From UBA4656 sp002405525 (GTDB taxonomy: Bacteria > Pseudomonadota > Gammaproteobacteria > Xanthomonadales > Ahniellaceae), in assembly GCA_036723735.1 (NCBI GenBank), contig DAIMGT010000031.1:1-41042 (forward strand): a DNA stretch of 41,042 nucleotides, read 5' to 3'. The translations under genes were made by a program, and so were the position numbers. The number at the start of each line of letters is the position of its first letter. Positions within the stretch are counted from its first letter, which is position 1. Under the pieces are notes generated by a model. It saw only the letters and a program-made list of their open reading frames with translations. It was not told where the DNA came from and made no database searches. Of this stretch, positions 11,083-19,077 are shown piece by piece.

Positions 11083-11283
11083 GGCCTTGGCGGCGCCGCG
11101 GCGGCGTGCAGGGCGCAGGGGCCGCTATGCTACCCTGCAGCCGCCGCCGGGCGCGGCCAGCAGCGCGCCGTTTTCCTACAGCGCGGCGCGTCTTCCGCCG
11201 CTGGTCGAGGGTGCCCCGGTGCGGTCAGATGGGCACCGCGGCCGCCGGCCGTCACCACCCCATACGCAGAGGAAACCAACGCC

Positions 11284-11778
11284 ATGGCACGAGGCGTCAA
11301 CAAGGTCATCCTGGTCGGCACGCTCGGCGCCGATCCCGAAACCCGCTACACCGCCGGCGGCGGCGCGATCACCAAGATCCGCATCGCCACCAACGAGTCG
11401 TGGACGGACAAGCAGACCGGCCAGAAGCAGGAGCGCACCGAGTGGCATCGGGTGACGTTCTTCGGGCGCTTGGCCGAGATCTCCGGCGAATATCTCAAGA
11501 AGGGCCGCCAGGTCTACGTCGAAGGCTCGTTGCGCACCGACAAGTACACCGACAAGGACGGCATCGAGCGCTACAGCACCGACGTGATCGCCAACGAGAT
11601 GCAGATGCTCGGCGGGCCCGGCGGGGAGCGTGGCGAGGGCGGAGGCATGGAGCGTGCCCCGCGCAGCACCGGCGGCGAACGCGCGCAGCGCCCGCCGGCG
11701 CGCACCGGTGGCGGCGAGGCGCGACCGGCGCCAGCGCAGCAGGGCGGTGGGTTCGACGACGACGACATTCCGTTCTGA
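11284..11778 (+). CDS. ssb: Single-stranded DNA-binding protein
   Basis: Ssb coats single-stranded DNA during replication and repair. The 164-residue protein opens MARGVNKVILVGTLGADPE and has an OB fold over residues 1-110 (TEWHRVTFFGRLAE, EYLKKGRQVYVEGSLRT). A disordered Gly/Arg/Pro/Gln-rich linker leads to the acidic tip DDDDIPF that binds partner proteins. ATG 11284 follows GAGGAAA at proper distance. Length, fold and tip are complete and normal. Confidence 0.97.
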   Translation: MARGVNKVILVGTLGADPETRYTAGGGAITKIRIATNESWTDKQTGQKQERTEWHRVTFFGRLAEISGEYLKKGRQVYVEGSLRTDKYTDKDGIERYSTDVIANEMQMLGGPGGERGEGGGMERAPRSTGGERAQRPPARTGGGEARPAPAQQGGGFDDDDIPF

Positions 11779-11829
11779 TCCTGGCCGCGGGGGAGCGGCT
11801 GCTCCGCACCCCGCAGCTGCCCGGTCGTC

Positions 11830-12471
11830 GTGCGCATCTCCAACGAAGCCCGCTTCCCGCTGCTACTGCTGGCCGTCTTCGCGGCGGTGCTCGTACTGCT
11901 TGGCATCGAGCCGAAGTACCGCCAGGACTGGCTGCTGGAGAACGTGCTGGTGTTCATCGCGGTGCCGGCGCTGGCTCTGGCGTGGCGCGACCTGCGGTTC
12001 AGCCATGCGGCCTACGCCTGCCTGTTCGCCTTCCTGCTGCTGCACCAGGTCGGTGCCCACTACACCTATTCGGAAGTGCCCTATGACGCGTGGTCGGTCG
12101 CCTTGACCGGCCATTCGATCGACACGGCGCTTGGCTTCGAGCGCAATCACTACGATCGCGTGGTTCATTTCCTCTACGGCGTGCTGCTGATGCCCGCCAC
12201 TGTGGAGTTGTTCCGTGCCAAGGCGCCGCCGAGCGGGGTATGGGAGATCCTGATGCCGGTATTCTTCCTCATGTCCCACTCGGTGCTTTACGAGATGATC
12301 GAGTGGCTCGCCTCCGAGGTTTTCGGCGGCGATCTGGGGCAGGCCTACCTTGGCACCCAGGGCGATGTGTGGGATGCGCAGAAGGACATGGCGCTGGCGG
12401 CTGCGGGCTCCCTGGTGGCCCGGCTGGCGTTGTGGGCGGCAGAATCGCGCGAGCCTCGCACGCGGGATTGA
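11830..12471 (+). CDS. DUF2238 / YjdF-like integral membrane protein
   Basis: A 213-residue inner-membrane protein of unknown function. It has about six hydrophobic helices (for example FPLLLLAVFAAVLVLLG, LLENVLVFIAVPALALAW, AAYACLFAFLLLHQVGAHY). Conserved-looking polar segments are HYTYSEVPYD, FERNHYDRVVHFLYG and YEMIEWLASEVFGG. The C terminus has GDVWDAQKDM before the last helix. These are hallmarks of the DUF2238/YjdF family. It starts at GTG 11830, 51 bases after ssb on the same strand, and may be co-transcribed with it. Confidence 0.82.
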   Translation: MRISNEARFPLLLLAVFAAVLVLLGIEPKYRQDWLLENVLVFIAVPALALAWRDLRFSHAAYACLFAFLLLHQVGAHYTYSEVPYDAWSVALTGHSIDTALGFERNHYDRVVHFLYGVLLMPATVELFRAKAPPSGVWEILMPVFFLMSHSVLYEMIEWLASEVFGGDLGQAYLGTQGDVWDAQKDMALAAAGSLVARLALWAAESREPRTRD

Positions 12472-12542
12472 TCCCGGTCATGGCGCGCCGTGCGCGGTGC
12501 ATGCAATCTGGCCCCTCGCGGCGGGACCGCGTGGAGACCGAC

Positions 12543-12977
12543 ATGGCGACCTGGATTCTGGTGGCGGACGAGGGGCGCGCGCGCCTGCTCGAGGCGGAGC
12601 GTGCCGACGGCGCGCTGGTGGAGCGACAGTCCTTCGTTCATGAGGAGGCGCGGCAGCACGCGCGCGACGTGGTCGCGGACCGCCTGCCGCGCGCGCATGA
12701 AAGCGTCGGCGGCGCGCGCCATGCGATCGAGCCCCGCACCGACCTGGAAACCGTGGAGGCCAGCCGTTTCGCGCGCGAACTGGCCGCCGTGCTGGAACAG
12801 GGGCGTACGGCGGGGCGGTACCAGGGACTGGTCCTGGTGGCGCCGCCGCGGTTTCTCGGTGTTTTGCGGGGTACCCTGTCCGAGGGTGTGCTGCGGCACG
12901 TGACTGGCTCGCTGGACAAGGACGTGACCCGCGATCGGATCGACGCGATTGCGGAGCGCGTGCGCCCGATGCTCTGA
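12543..12977 (+). CDS. Host attachment family protein (PF10116 type)
   Basis: A 144-residue soluble protein. The start MATWILVADEGRARLLEAE, the HEEARQHARDVVADRLPRA segment, and the second half with YQGLVLVAPPRFLGVLRG and LDKDVTRDRID are typical of the family first named for plant-host attachment. The fold resembles release-factor-1-like (baeRF) domains, and the real biochemical role is unknown. ATG 12543 is preceded by GGAG. It lies 72 bases after the YjdF-like gene and is followed by a convergent gene. Confidence 0.85.
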   Translation: MATWILVADEGRARLLEAERADGALVERQSFVHEEARQHARDVVADRLPRAHESVGGARHAIEPRTDLETVEASRFARELAAVLEQGRTAGRYQGLVLVAPPRFLGVLRGTLSEGVLRHVTGSLDKDVTRDRIDAIAERVRPML

Positions 12978-13206
12978 TCCGGGCCGGGCGCCGCCGCCCG
13001 CACGTCTGCGACGAGCTCGCGGTCGCGGCGATGCGCCCGCCCGGCGGCCGCGCGGGGCGAGGAGGGACCGCGGCCGGGAGCGGGCGCAGCGACGGGGATT
13101 CGGGACGCCCCGCCCCAGACCGATGGCCGTCTCGGCGCCAGTCCGATCGACGAGGTCCCGCGGCGTTGGCGGACCGCCGCGCAGGGCGCTGCCGGGCCAC
13201 ATCGAT

Positions 13207-14538
13207 TCACTCCGATTCCGCATTGCCCTGGCAGAGATGGCGGTTGAACCAGTCTGCCGCCGCCGCGGCGACCTCCTCCAGCGCACCGGGCTCCTCGAAC
13301 AGATGGCTTGCATCGGGCACGATGCGCATTTCCGCCGGCCCACCGGCCGCCGCGAGCGCCTGCCGGTTCAGCGAGAGCACCTCGTGGTCCGCGCCGCCGA
13401 CCAGCAGCAGCAGCGGGGCGCGCAGCTGCGCCAGCGCCTGCGGCGACGCGAGGTCGGGCCGGCCGCCCCGGGAAACCACCGCGGCCACCGGTATCGCCGG
13501 ATCGGCGGCTGCTTCGATCGCCGCCGCCGCGCCGGTGCTGGCGCCGAACAGTCCGACCGGCAGCCCGCACAAGGCCGGCTGCGACTGCGCCCAGGCCAGC
13601 GCGCCGCGCACGCGGCGCGAGAGCAGGCCGATGTCGAAGCGCTGCGCCGCGAACCGGTCCTCCGTCGGCGTCAGCAGGTCGAGCAGCAGCGTGGCGAGCC
13701 GCCGCCGCTGCAGCACGGCGGCGACCCGGCGGTTGCGCGGACTCAGCCGACTGCTGCCGCTGCCGTGGGCGAATACCACCAGGCCGCGGGCATCGTCCGG
13801 CAGCGCGAGATCCCCGTCCAGCACGACATCATCGAGCGCGATGCGCACCGGGCCCCCCGCGTCGTGGGCGGCGGGCGCGGGACGGTCGGTGTCGGCATCG
13901 ACCGGCGCGTCCTCGAGGCAGGCCGCGACGGCGTCGTCGGACACCTGCTCGAAATGCCGGTACCAGGATCCGACTGTGTCGAAGGCGCGCGGCGCATGCA
14001 GGCAGGCAATCTCGTCGCAGTGTGCCTGGATCTCCGCCAGCGAATCCGCCGCCGCCACCGGCACCGCACAGACCAGCCATGCGGGCCGCCGCCGCCGCAC
14101 CGCATCGAGCGCCACCCGCATGGTGGCACCGGTGGCGAGGCCGTCGTCGACCACGATCACCGTGCGGCCTGCCGGGTCGCACGACGCACGGCCCGGCGAC
14201 CAGCGTGCTCGGCGGGTGCGCATGGTGCGGCGCTCGGCGGCGATCGCGCGCGCGAGGTAGCCCGGATCGGCGCCCGCCGCCGCGGCATGCGTTGCGACCC
14301 AGGCGTGGCCTGACTCGTCCACCGCGCCGACCGCGAACTCCGGATTGTCGGGTGCGCCGAGCTTGCGCACCATCACCACGTCGAAATCCGCGCCCAGTAG
14401 GCGTGCGATCTCGCGGCCCATCGGCACCGCCCCGCGCGGGATGGCCAGCACCAGCGGATGGCGGTCGCGCAGGTGAGCCAGCGCCGGCGCCAGCTGCGCG
14501 GCGGCGTCCAGGCGATCGGCGAACGGCAGGCGCAGCAT
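13207..14538 (-). CDS. Phosphoribosyltransferase fused to an alpha/beta hydrolase
   Basis: A two-domain protein of 443 residues from ATG 14538. The N-terminal domain (about 1-215) is a type I phosphoribosyltransferase with the PRPP loop VIVVDDGLATGATM. The C-terminal domain (about 228-443) resembles dienelactone-hydrolase-like alpha/beta hydrolases: VVFAHGSGSSR oxyanion strand, nucleophile elbow GLFGASTGAAA, LLLVGGADHEV with the likely acid, and DASHLFEEPG with the catalytic His. The fusion recurs in bacteria, but its substrate is unknown. A TTG at 14622 is in frame and overlaps motB, but the domain begins at the ATG, so I use 14538. It lies 80 bases after motB on the same strand. Confidence 0.85.
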   Translation of the reverse strand: MLRLPFADRLDAAAQLAPALAHLRDRHPLVLAIPRGAVPMGREIARLLGADFDVVMVRKLGAPDNPEFAVGAVDESGHAWVATHAAAAGADPGYLARAIAAERRTMRTRRARWSPGRASCDPAGRTVIVVDDGLATGATMRVALDAVRRRRPAWLVCAVPVAAADSLAEIQAHCDEIACLHAPRAFDTVGSWYRHFEQVSDDAVAACLEDAPVDADTDRPAPAAHDAGGPVRIALDDVVLDGDLALPDDARGLVVFAHGSGSSRLSPRNRRVAAVLQRRRLATLLLDLLTPTEDRFAAQRFDIGLLSRRVRGALAWAQSQPALCGLPVGLFGASTGAAAAIEAAADPAIPVAAVVSRGGRPDLASPQALAQLRAPLLLLVGGADHEVLSLNRQALAAAGGPAEMRIVPDASHLFEEPGALEEVAAAAADWFNRHLCQGNAESE

Positions 14539-14618
14539 CCATCCGACCCTCGCGCCGGTCCGGGGCGGCGCGTCGAAGGCAGTGGAACGCGCCCGACCGC
14601 GGTCGGTCTTGACCGCGG

Positions 14619-15644
14619 TCAATCCGCAGCAGCGGACGCTAGGGAAACCTGCGCACCCGCGCCGGCCGGCGTCGCCGCCGCCCCGGCCGAGGGCGCTGCC
14701 TCCGCGCCTTCGCTGCCGCCAGTGCCGTCGGGGTCGCTTTCCTCCGGGGCAGATGGGCCGTCGATGTCGTACTCGTCGAGTTCCTTGGCCTGATCCTCGG
14801 CCGCCTGGTTGAGCAGGATGATGCTGATCCGACGGTTGATCGGGTTGGACGGGTTGGCCTTGTCGAACAGCGTGGTCGAGGCCAGGCCCACGACGCGGGC
14901 GAACTTGGCGTCGCCGAGGCCGCCGCCTATCAACGCGCGGCGCGCTGCGTTGGCGCGGTCGGCGGACAGTTCCCAGTTGGTGTAGCCGGCATCGCCGCGG
15001 CCGAACGGGGTGATGTCGGTATGCCCGGTGAGCGCGATCCGGTTCGGCACCCGGTCGAGGTACTCGGCGAGTTCGTCGAGGATCTCGACGGTGTAGGGTT
15101 GCATGCGGAACGAGCCGGAATCGAACATCGGCCGGTTGTGGCGGTCGACGATTTGCACCCGCAGCCCCTCCGGCGTGATGTCGATCAGCAGCTGGTCCTT
15201 GAATGGCGCCAGCGCCTGGCTGGAGTCGATCGCGGCTTCCAGCTCGCGCTTCAGCGCCTCCAGTCGCCGGCTGTCCGCGTCCGCCATGGCCTTGCGGGTC
15301 TCGTCTTCGGTCAGCTCGCGGGCCTTGCCGTCGCCCTGGCCCGGTTTCGAATCCGCCTCCTCGAAGACGCGCACCATCTTGTCAGCGGCGCCGCCGGGCC
15401 CCATCACCCCCGGCATCATCGTGGCCGCGGTTCCCTCGACCATCGACGGACTCTTGAAATAGTCGGCGATTCCGCCCAGCACCTCCTGCGGCTGGGTCGT
15501 GACCAGCCACATGACGAGGAAGAAGGCCATCATCGCGGTCACGAAGTCTGCGTAGGCGACCTTCCAGGCGCCGCCGTGGTGGCCGTAGCCGGCCACCTTC
15601 TTCTTGACGACGATGATCGGCGGCAGTTCGCCGTTGGCGCTCAT
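14619..15644 (-). CDS. motB: Flagellar motor stator protein MotB
   Basis: MotB anchors the stator to peptidoglycan and carries the ion-conducting Asp. The 341-residue protein has an N-terminal membrane helix with VAYADFVTAMMAFFLVMWLV, where the Asp of YADF is the channel residue. The plug/linker region and an OmpA-like peptidoglycan-binding domain follow (LTGHTDITPFG, NWELSADRANAARRAL, NPINRRISIILL). A 50-residue Ala/Gly/Pro/Glu-rich tail follows the OmpA domain and looks disordered. The start at ATG 15644 has GGAG ten bases upstream and is 25 bases after motA. Confidence 0.95.
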   Translation of the reverse strand: MSANGELPPIIVVKKKVAGYGHHGGAWKVAYADFVTAMMAFFLVMWLVTTQPQEVLGGIADYFKSPSMVEGTAATMMPGVMGPGGAADKMVRVFEEADSKPGQGDGKARELTEDETRKAMADADSRRLEALKRELEAAIDSSQALAPFKDQLLIDITPEGLRVQIVDRHNRPMFDSGSFRMQPYTVEILDELAEYLDRVPNRIALTGHTDITPFGRGDAGYTNWELSADRANAARRALIGGGLGDAKFARVVGLASTTLFDKANPSNPINRRISIILLNQAAEDQAKELDEYDIDGPSAPEESDPDGTGGSEGAEAAPSAGAAATPAGAGAQVSLASAAAD

Positions 15645-15669
15645 GGCTCGTCGGCTCCGTCGGCGTGCG

Positions 15670-16554
15670 TCAGCGCGCGGCCTTCAGTTCGGACTCGAGG
15701 TCGGCGAAGGACGGGCGGATTCCGGAGAGCAGCTGCTTGCGCGCGAATTCGAGTGCCACCTGGGGCGCATAACCGCGCACTGTCGACAGCAGGGCGATCT
15801 TGACGATGTCCAGCGGCTTGGCGTCCTCGTGCGCGCGCTGCTCCATCGCGGCGGCCAACGGGCCGACGAAGCCGTAACCGAGGAGGATGCCGAGGAAGGT
15901 CCCGACCAGGGCGGCGGCCACCTTGGCGCCGACCACCGACGGCGGCGCGGAGCCGACCACGCTCATCACCTTCACGATGCCCAGCACCGCTGCCACGATG
16001 CCGAACGCCGGCAAGGCGTCGGCCACCTTCTGCAGCGCATGGGCGGGCGCGGCAGCCTCGTGGTGGTGGGTTTCCAGTTCGGCTTCCAGCACCGCCTCCA
16101 GCTCGTGCGCGGCCATATTGCCGCCGATCATCAGGCGCAGGCAGTCGGTCATGAAGTCGACCAGGTGGTGGTCGGCCAGCACTTTCGGATATTTCTGGAA
16201 GATCGGACTGTCTGCGGGGCTGTCGACGTGCGATTCGATCGCCATCAGCCCGTCCTTGCGCATCTTCATCAGCAGTTCGTAGAGCAGCTTGAGCAACTGG
16301 ATGTATTCCTCCCGCCCGAACCGCGGAGCCTTGAGCAGGGCCAGCGACGCCGCCATCGCGGCCTTGGCGGTCGTCATGCTGTTGGCGGCGATGAATGCGC
16401 CCAGCGCGCCGCCACCGATGATCAGCATCTCGCTCGCGGCCGGCTCGACGAGCGCCATCAAGTGACCGCCGGCGATCAGATAACCGCCGAAAACGCAGCC
16501 GACGACCATGATGAATCCGACGATGATCAGCACCTTTCGCTCCTCGACCGGCAT
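15670..16554 (-). CDS. motA: Flagellar motor stator protein MotA
   Basis: MotA forms the ion channel with MotB and pushes on the rotor. The 294-residue protein has four membrane helices. The first two are IIVGFIMVVGCVFGGYL and EMLIIGGGALGAFIAAN. The cytoplasmic domain has LLKLLYELLMKMRKDG and HHLVDFMTDCLRL, and the last helices lie in ALPAFGIVAAVLGIVKVM and VAAALVGTFLGILLGYGF. The conserved channel prolines appear present in ALPAFG and in the APPSVVG region. ATG 16554 has only a weak ribosome site. Confidence 0.95.
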   Translation of the reverse strand: MPVEERKVLIIVGFIMVVGCVFGGYLIAGGHLMALVEPAASEMLIIGGGALGAFIAANSMTTAKAAMAASLALLKAPRFGREEYIQLLKLLYELLMKMRKDGLMAIESHVDSPADSPIFQKYPKVLADHHLVDFMTDCLRLMIGGNMAAHELEAVLEAELETHHHEAAAPAHALQKVADALPAFGIVAAVLGIVKVMSVVGSAPPSVVGAKVAAALVGTFLGILLGYGFVGPLAAAMEQRAHEDAKPLDIVKIALLSTVRGYAPQVALEFARKQLLSGIRPSFADLESELKAAR

Positions 16555-16572
16555 CCGCGCCGGCGCTCGCGT

Positions 16573-16893
16573 TCAGCCGATGTCCACATATCCGCGCTCG
16601 ACCGCGCGCTCGAGAGCGGCGAAGGCATCGCGGGCCTCGGCGAAGGCGCGGCGCCGCAGTCGAAGCGATTCGACGGCCTGCACCTGGTCCGGGGCGCTCT
16701 CCGTGGCCAGCGCCTCGGCGAGGTAGTCGGCGCGCAGCCGCGCCACGAAAGTGGCGAAGGTGACGAAACGTTGGCGGTCGAGGTCCGGGATGCGCTCGTG
16801 GATGATCCGCCGATTGGCGTCGCGGATCGCCATTTCCACTTCGCTGAGGAAACGCTGCTGCTTGCGCAGCCGCGCGCTGTCGTCGTCGAACAC
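16573..16893 (-). CDS. Small helical protein of unknown function preceding motAB
   Basis: I do not recognise this 106-residue protein. It is charged and predicted to be almost all helix, with coiled-coil-like stretches (RKQQRFLSEVEMAIRDANRR and RLRRRAFAEARDAFAALERA). There is no signal peptide or membrane segment. GTG 16893 has an excellent ribosome site, GGAGGTG, six to seven bases upstream, which settles the start. It ends 18 bases before motA and reads as the first gene of the stator operon. A motility-related role is inferred only from position. Confidence 0.72.
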   Translation of the reverse strand: MFDDDSARLRKQQRFLSEVEMAIRDANRRIIHERIPDLDRQRFVTFATFVARLRADYLAEALATESAPDQVQAVESLRLRRRAFAEARDAFAALERAVERGYVDIG

Positions 16894-16970
16894 ATTGCAC
16901 CTCCACGGCGGCCGTCGGCCGCTGTCCCGGCGCCTGCCTTCAAGAGCGGTGCCAGCCCCGCGGCGGACTG

Positions 16971-16999
16971 GTGACGCCGGGCGCGTCCGCGGCGATAAT
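16971..16999 (+). promoter_or_regulatory. Promoter of rfbB, predicted to give a leaderless mRNA
   Basis: GTGACG (16971-16976) and GATAAT (16994-16999) are separated by exactly 17 bases. The ATG of rfbB begins seven bases after the -10 box, where transcription would start. No Shine-Dalgarno sequence precedes the ATG. Confidence 0.5.
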
Positions 17000-17005
17000 C
17001 CGGCG

Positions 17006-18061
17006 ATGAAGACCGTCCTCGTCACCGGCGGCGCTGGGTTCATCGGTGCCAACTTCGTGCTCGACCTGCTGGCCCGGGGCGGGTACAGGGTCGTCAACCT
17101 CGACCTGCTGACCTACGCGGGCAACCTGCAGACGCTGGCGCCGGTGAGGGACTCGACGGACCACGTGTTCGTGCGCGGCGACATCGGCGCTCCGGCGCTG
17201 GTCCGGCACCTGCTGGCCGAACACCGCCCGCAGGCGATCGTCAATTTCGCCGCCGAGAGCCATGTCGACCGTTCGATCGACGGTCCGGCCGCCTTCGTGC
17301 AGACCAACGTGGTCGGTACCCTGAACCTCCTGCAGTGCGCGCTCGACCACTGGCGCTCGCTGGGGATCGGCGAGCAGGACGCCTTCCGATTCCTGCACGT
17401 GTCGACCGACGAGGTCTACGGTTCGCTGGGCCCGCTGGGGAAGTTCACCGAGCAAACGCCCTACGCGCCTAACTCGCCCTATTCGGCGTCGAAGGCGGCT
17501 TCGGACCATCTCGTGCGGGCCTTCCACCACACCTACGGCCTGCCGACGCTGACCACCAACTGCAGCAACAACTACGGGCCCTTCCAGTTCCCCGAGAAAC
17601 TCGTCCCGCTGATGATCCAGAAGGCGCTGGCGGGGGCATCGATGCCGGTGTACGGCGACGGGCGCAACGTTCGCGACTGGCTGTACGTGGTCGATCACTG
17701 CCGGGCGATCCAGCGCGTTCTGGAGGTCGGCCGCCCCGGCGAGGTTTACAACATCGGCGGCGACGCCGAACGCGAGAACATTCAGGTGGTGCGGGCCATC
17801 ATCCGCCTGGTCGACGAACGGCGCCCCTTGCCCGCCGGCGCCAGCCGGGAGTCGCTGCTCACTTTCGTGCGCGACCGGCCGGGCCACGACCGTCGCTATG
17901 CGATCGACGCATCCAAGATCCGCCGCGATCTCGGCTGGCGCCCGACCGAAACCTTCGACAGCGGGATCGCACGCACCGTGGACTGGTACCTCGCCAACCA
18001 GGAGTGGGTCGGGCGGGTGATGGACGGCTCCTACCGCGGCGAGCGGCTCGGCGCCGCGTAG
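17006..18061 (+). CDS. rfbB: dTDP-glucose 4,6-dehydratase
   Basis: This NAD-dependent enzyme converts dTDP-glucose to dTDP-4-keto-6-deoxyglucose, a precursor of rhamnose and other surface sugars. The 351-residue protein has the Rossmann loop VTGGAGFIGANFV, NFAAESHVDRSI, the catalytic STDEVYGSLG, active-site YSASKAASDHLV, CSNNYGPFQFPEKL, YGDGRNVRDWLYVVDH and YNIGGDAE. These are complete for the extended SDR family member RmlB/RfbB. The usual rmlA/C/D partners are not in this window, so it stands alone here. It is followed by the paired repeats. Confidence 0.95.
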   Translation: MKTVLVTGGAGFIGANFVLDLLARGGYRVVNLDLLTYAGNLQTLAPVRDSTDHVFVRGDIGAPALVRHLLAEHRPQAIVNFAAESHVDRSIDGPAAFVQTNVVGTLNLLQCALDHWRSLGIGEQDAFRFLHVSTDEVYGSLGPLGKFTEQTPYAPNSPYSASKAASDHLVRAFHHTYGLPTLTTNCSNNYGPFQFPEKLVPLMIQKALAGASMPVYGDGRNVRDWLYVVDHCRAIQRVLEVGRPGEVYNIGGDAERENIQVVRAIIRLVDERRPLPAGASRESLLTFVRDRPGHDRRYAIDASKIRRDLGWRPTETFDSGIARTVDWYLANQEWVGRVMDGSYRGERLGAA

Positions 18062-18140
18062 TGGCTCGACCGGCGCCCGGCAGCCGCGCGGTGTGCCGCG
18101 GGCCGTCGGGCGGAGCGGTCGCGCGGGATGCCGCCCTGGC

Positions 18141-18290
18141 AGGCTGTCGAGAAGATCCTCCCCTGCGTTTTCTCGACGTCGTGCGTCCGCCGCATGTCCG
18201 GACTCGCGCCCACCGAACCGATCGCTTGCGCGATTGATTCGCGAGCGCGGCATCCCTGCCGCGCGCCCGCCGGGTGTTTCCCGACAGCCT
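18141..18290. repeat. 150-bp structured intergenic repeat, copy 1
   Basis: The ends are imperfect inverted repeats: AGGCTGTCGAGAA at left and TTTCCCGACAGCCT at right. Near the left end CGAGAA pairs with TTCTCG (about 18149-18175). Near the right end GCGCGGCA TCCC TGCCGCGC (18245-18264) is a perfect 8-bp hairpin. The whole element is collinear with copy 2. It has no coding potential and resembles a MITE or REP-type element. Confidence 0.75.
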
Positions 18291-18293
18291 CCC

Positions 18294-18317
18294 AGGGAGA
18301 TTGCGCAGAGGCTCCCT
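18294..18317. terminator. Hairpin between the two repeat copies
   Basis: AGGGAG (18294-18299) pairs with CTCCCT (18312-18317) around a 12-base loop. It may help end rfbB transcription, but there is no T run, so this is weak. Confidence 0.3.
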
Positions 18318-18319
18318 AA

Positions 18320-18470
18320 GGGATGTTGAGAAAGCGCGTTCCTGCACTTTCTCAACGTCGCGAGTTCGGCACAGGTCCGTACTCGCTCCCGACGAATGAA
18401 TCGCTGACGCGATCGACTCGCGGGCGCGGCATCCGTGCCGCGCACTCGCAGGGTGTTTCTCGACACCCTG
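18320..18470. repeat. 150-bp structured intergenic repeat, copy 2
   Basis: The ends are GGGATGTTGAGAAA and TTTCTCGACACCCTG. The left internal hairpin is TTGAGAAAG with CTTTCTCAA, and the right one GCGCGGCATCCGTGCCGCGC (18424-18443). Differences from copy 1 in the left stem change both partners (CGAGAA/TTCTCG against TTGAGAA/TTCTCAA), so pairing is preserved. The copy ends directly at the darP stop codon (18471-18473). Confidence 0.75.
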
Positions 18471-19034
18471 CTAAAGCGGCTCGCCTGCGTCCGGCAGGTC
18501 GCGCAGCAGGCGGAACAGTTCACGCGCCGCGGCCGGAGGCTTGCCGCGCGCGGCTTCGTCGTGGGCGCGACGAAGCAGGGCGCGCAGATGCTGGCGGTCG
18601 GCCGCGGGATGCTCGGCGAGGAAGTCGGTGAGCGCCTGGTCGCCCTCGCGCAGCAGGCGGTCCCGCCAGGTCTCCGCGCGGTGCAGGCGCGCGGTCTGCG
18701 CCCGCTCGGCCAGGCGGTCGTGGTCCAGCGCGGCGCGGATCGGCGCCAGTTCGTCCTCGCGCCGGCGCAACTGCTTGGCGAGGAAGGCAACCTGACGCTT
18801 GCGCGCGATGTGCTGGCGCACGGCGCGCGTGGTGGCCACCAGTTCGCGCAGGTCGTCGGCCATCGGCATCCGTGCGAGCTGGGCGTCGCTCAGATCCGCC
18901 AGCGCGTGCGCCAGCGCCAGCACGTCCAGCGCCTCGCGGCGGCGCTCTCCGCGGCTCGGCGCATCCGGGTCGGCGCGGCTCCAGCGCCTGCGCGGGTGCG
19001 CCTCGTGCGATGATTCGTCCTCGATCTCGTTCAT
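18471..19034 (-). CDS. darP: DarP (YjgA, DUF615) ribosome-associated protein
   Basis: DarP/YjgA binds pre-50S ribosomal particles and aids 23S rRNA maturation. The 187-residue protein opens MNEIEDESSHEAHPRRRWSR and is rich in charged helix. Family segments are PSRGERRREALDVLALAHAL, LVATTRAVRQHIARKRQVAF, LAKQLRRREDELAPIR and ADRQHLRALLRRAHDE. It is divergent from pmbA, the arrangement found in many Gammaproteobacteria, with only 43 bases between start codons. Its stop TAG touches the end of repeat copy 2. Confidence 0.92.
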   Translation of the reverse strand: MNEIEDESSHEAHPRRRWSRADPDAPSRGERRREALDVLALAHALADLSDAQLARMPMADDLRELVATTRAVRQHIARKRQVAFLAKQLRRREDELAPIRAALDHDRLAERAQTARLHRAETWRDRLLREGDQALTDFLAEHPAADRQHLRALLRRAHDEAARGKPPAAARELFRLLRDLPDAGEPL

Positions 19035-19077
19035 GGGCGCGCCCCGCCGGCCGGCGCCGGTCGCCGAAGGATACGCA

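Noticed and set aside
18141..18470. Integron attC sites or a CRISPR-like array
   Set aside because: Only two copies, no integrase or cas genes, no core sites or regular short spacers. The elements fit MITE/REP-type repeats better.
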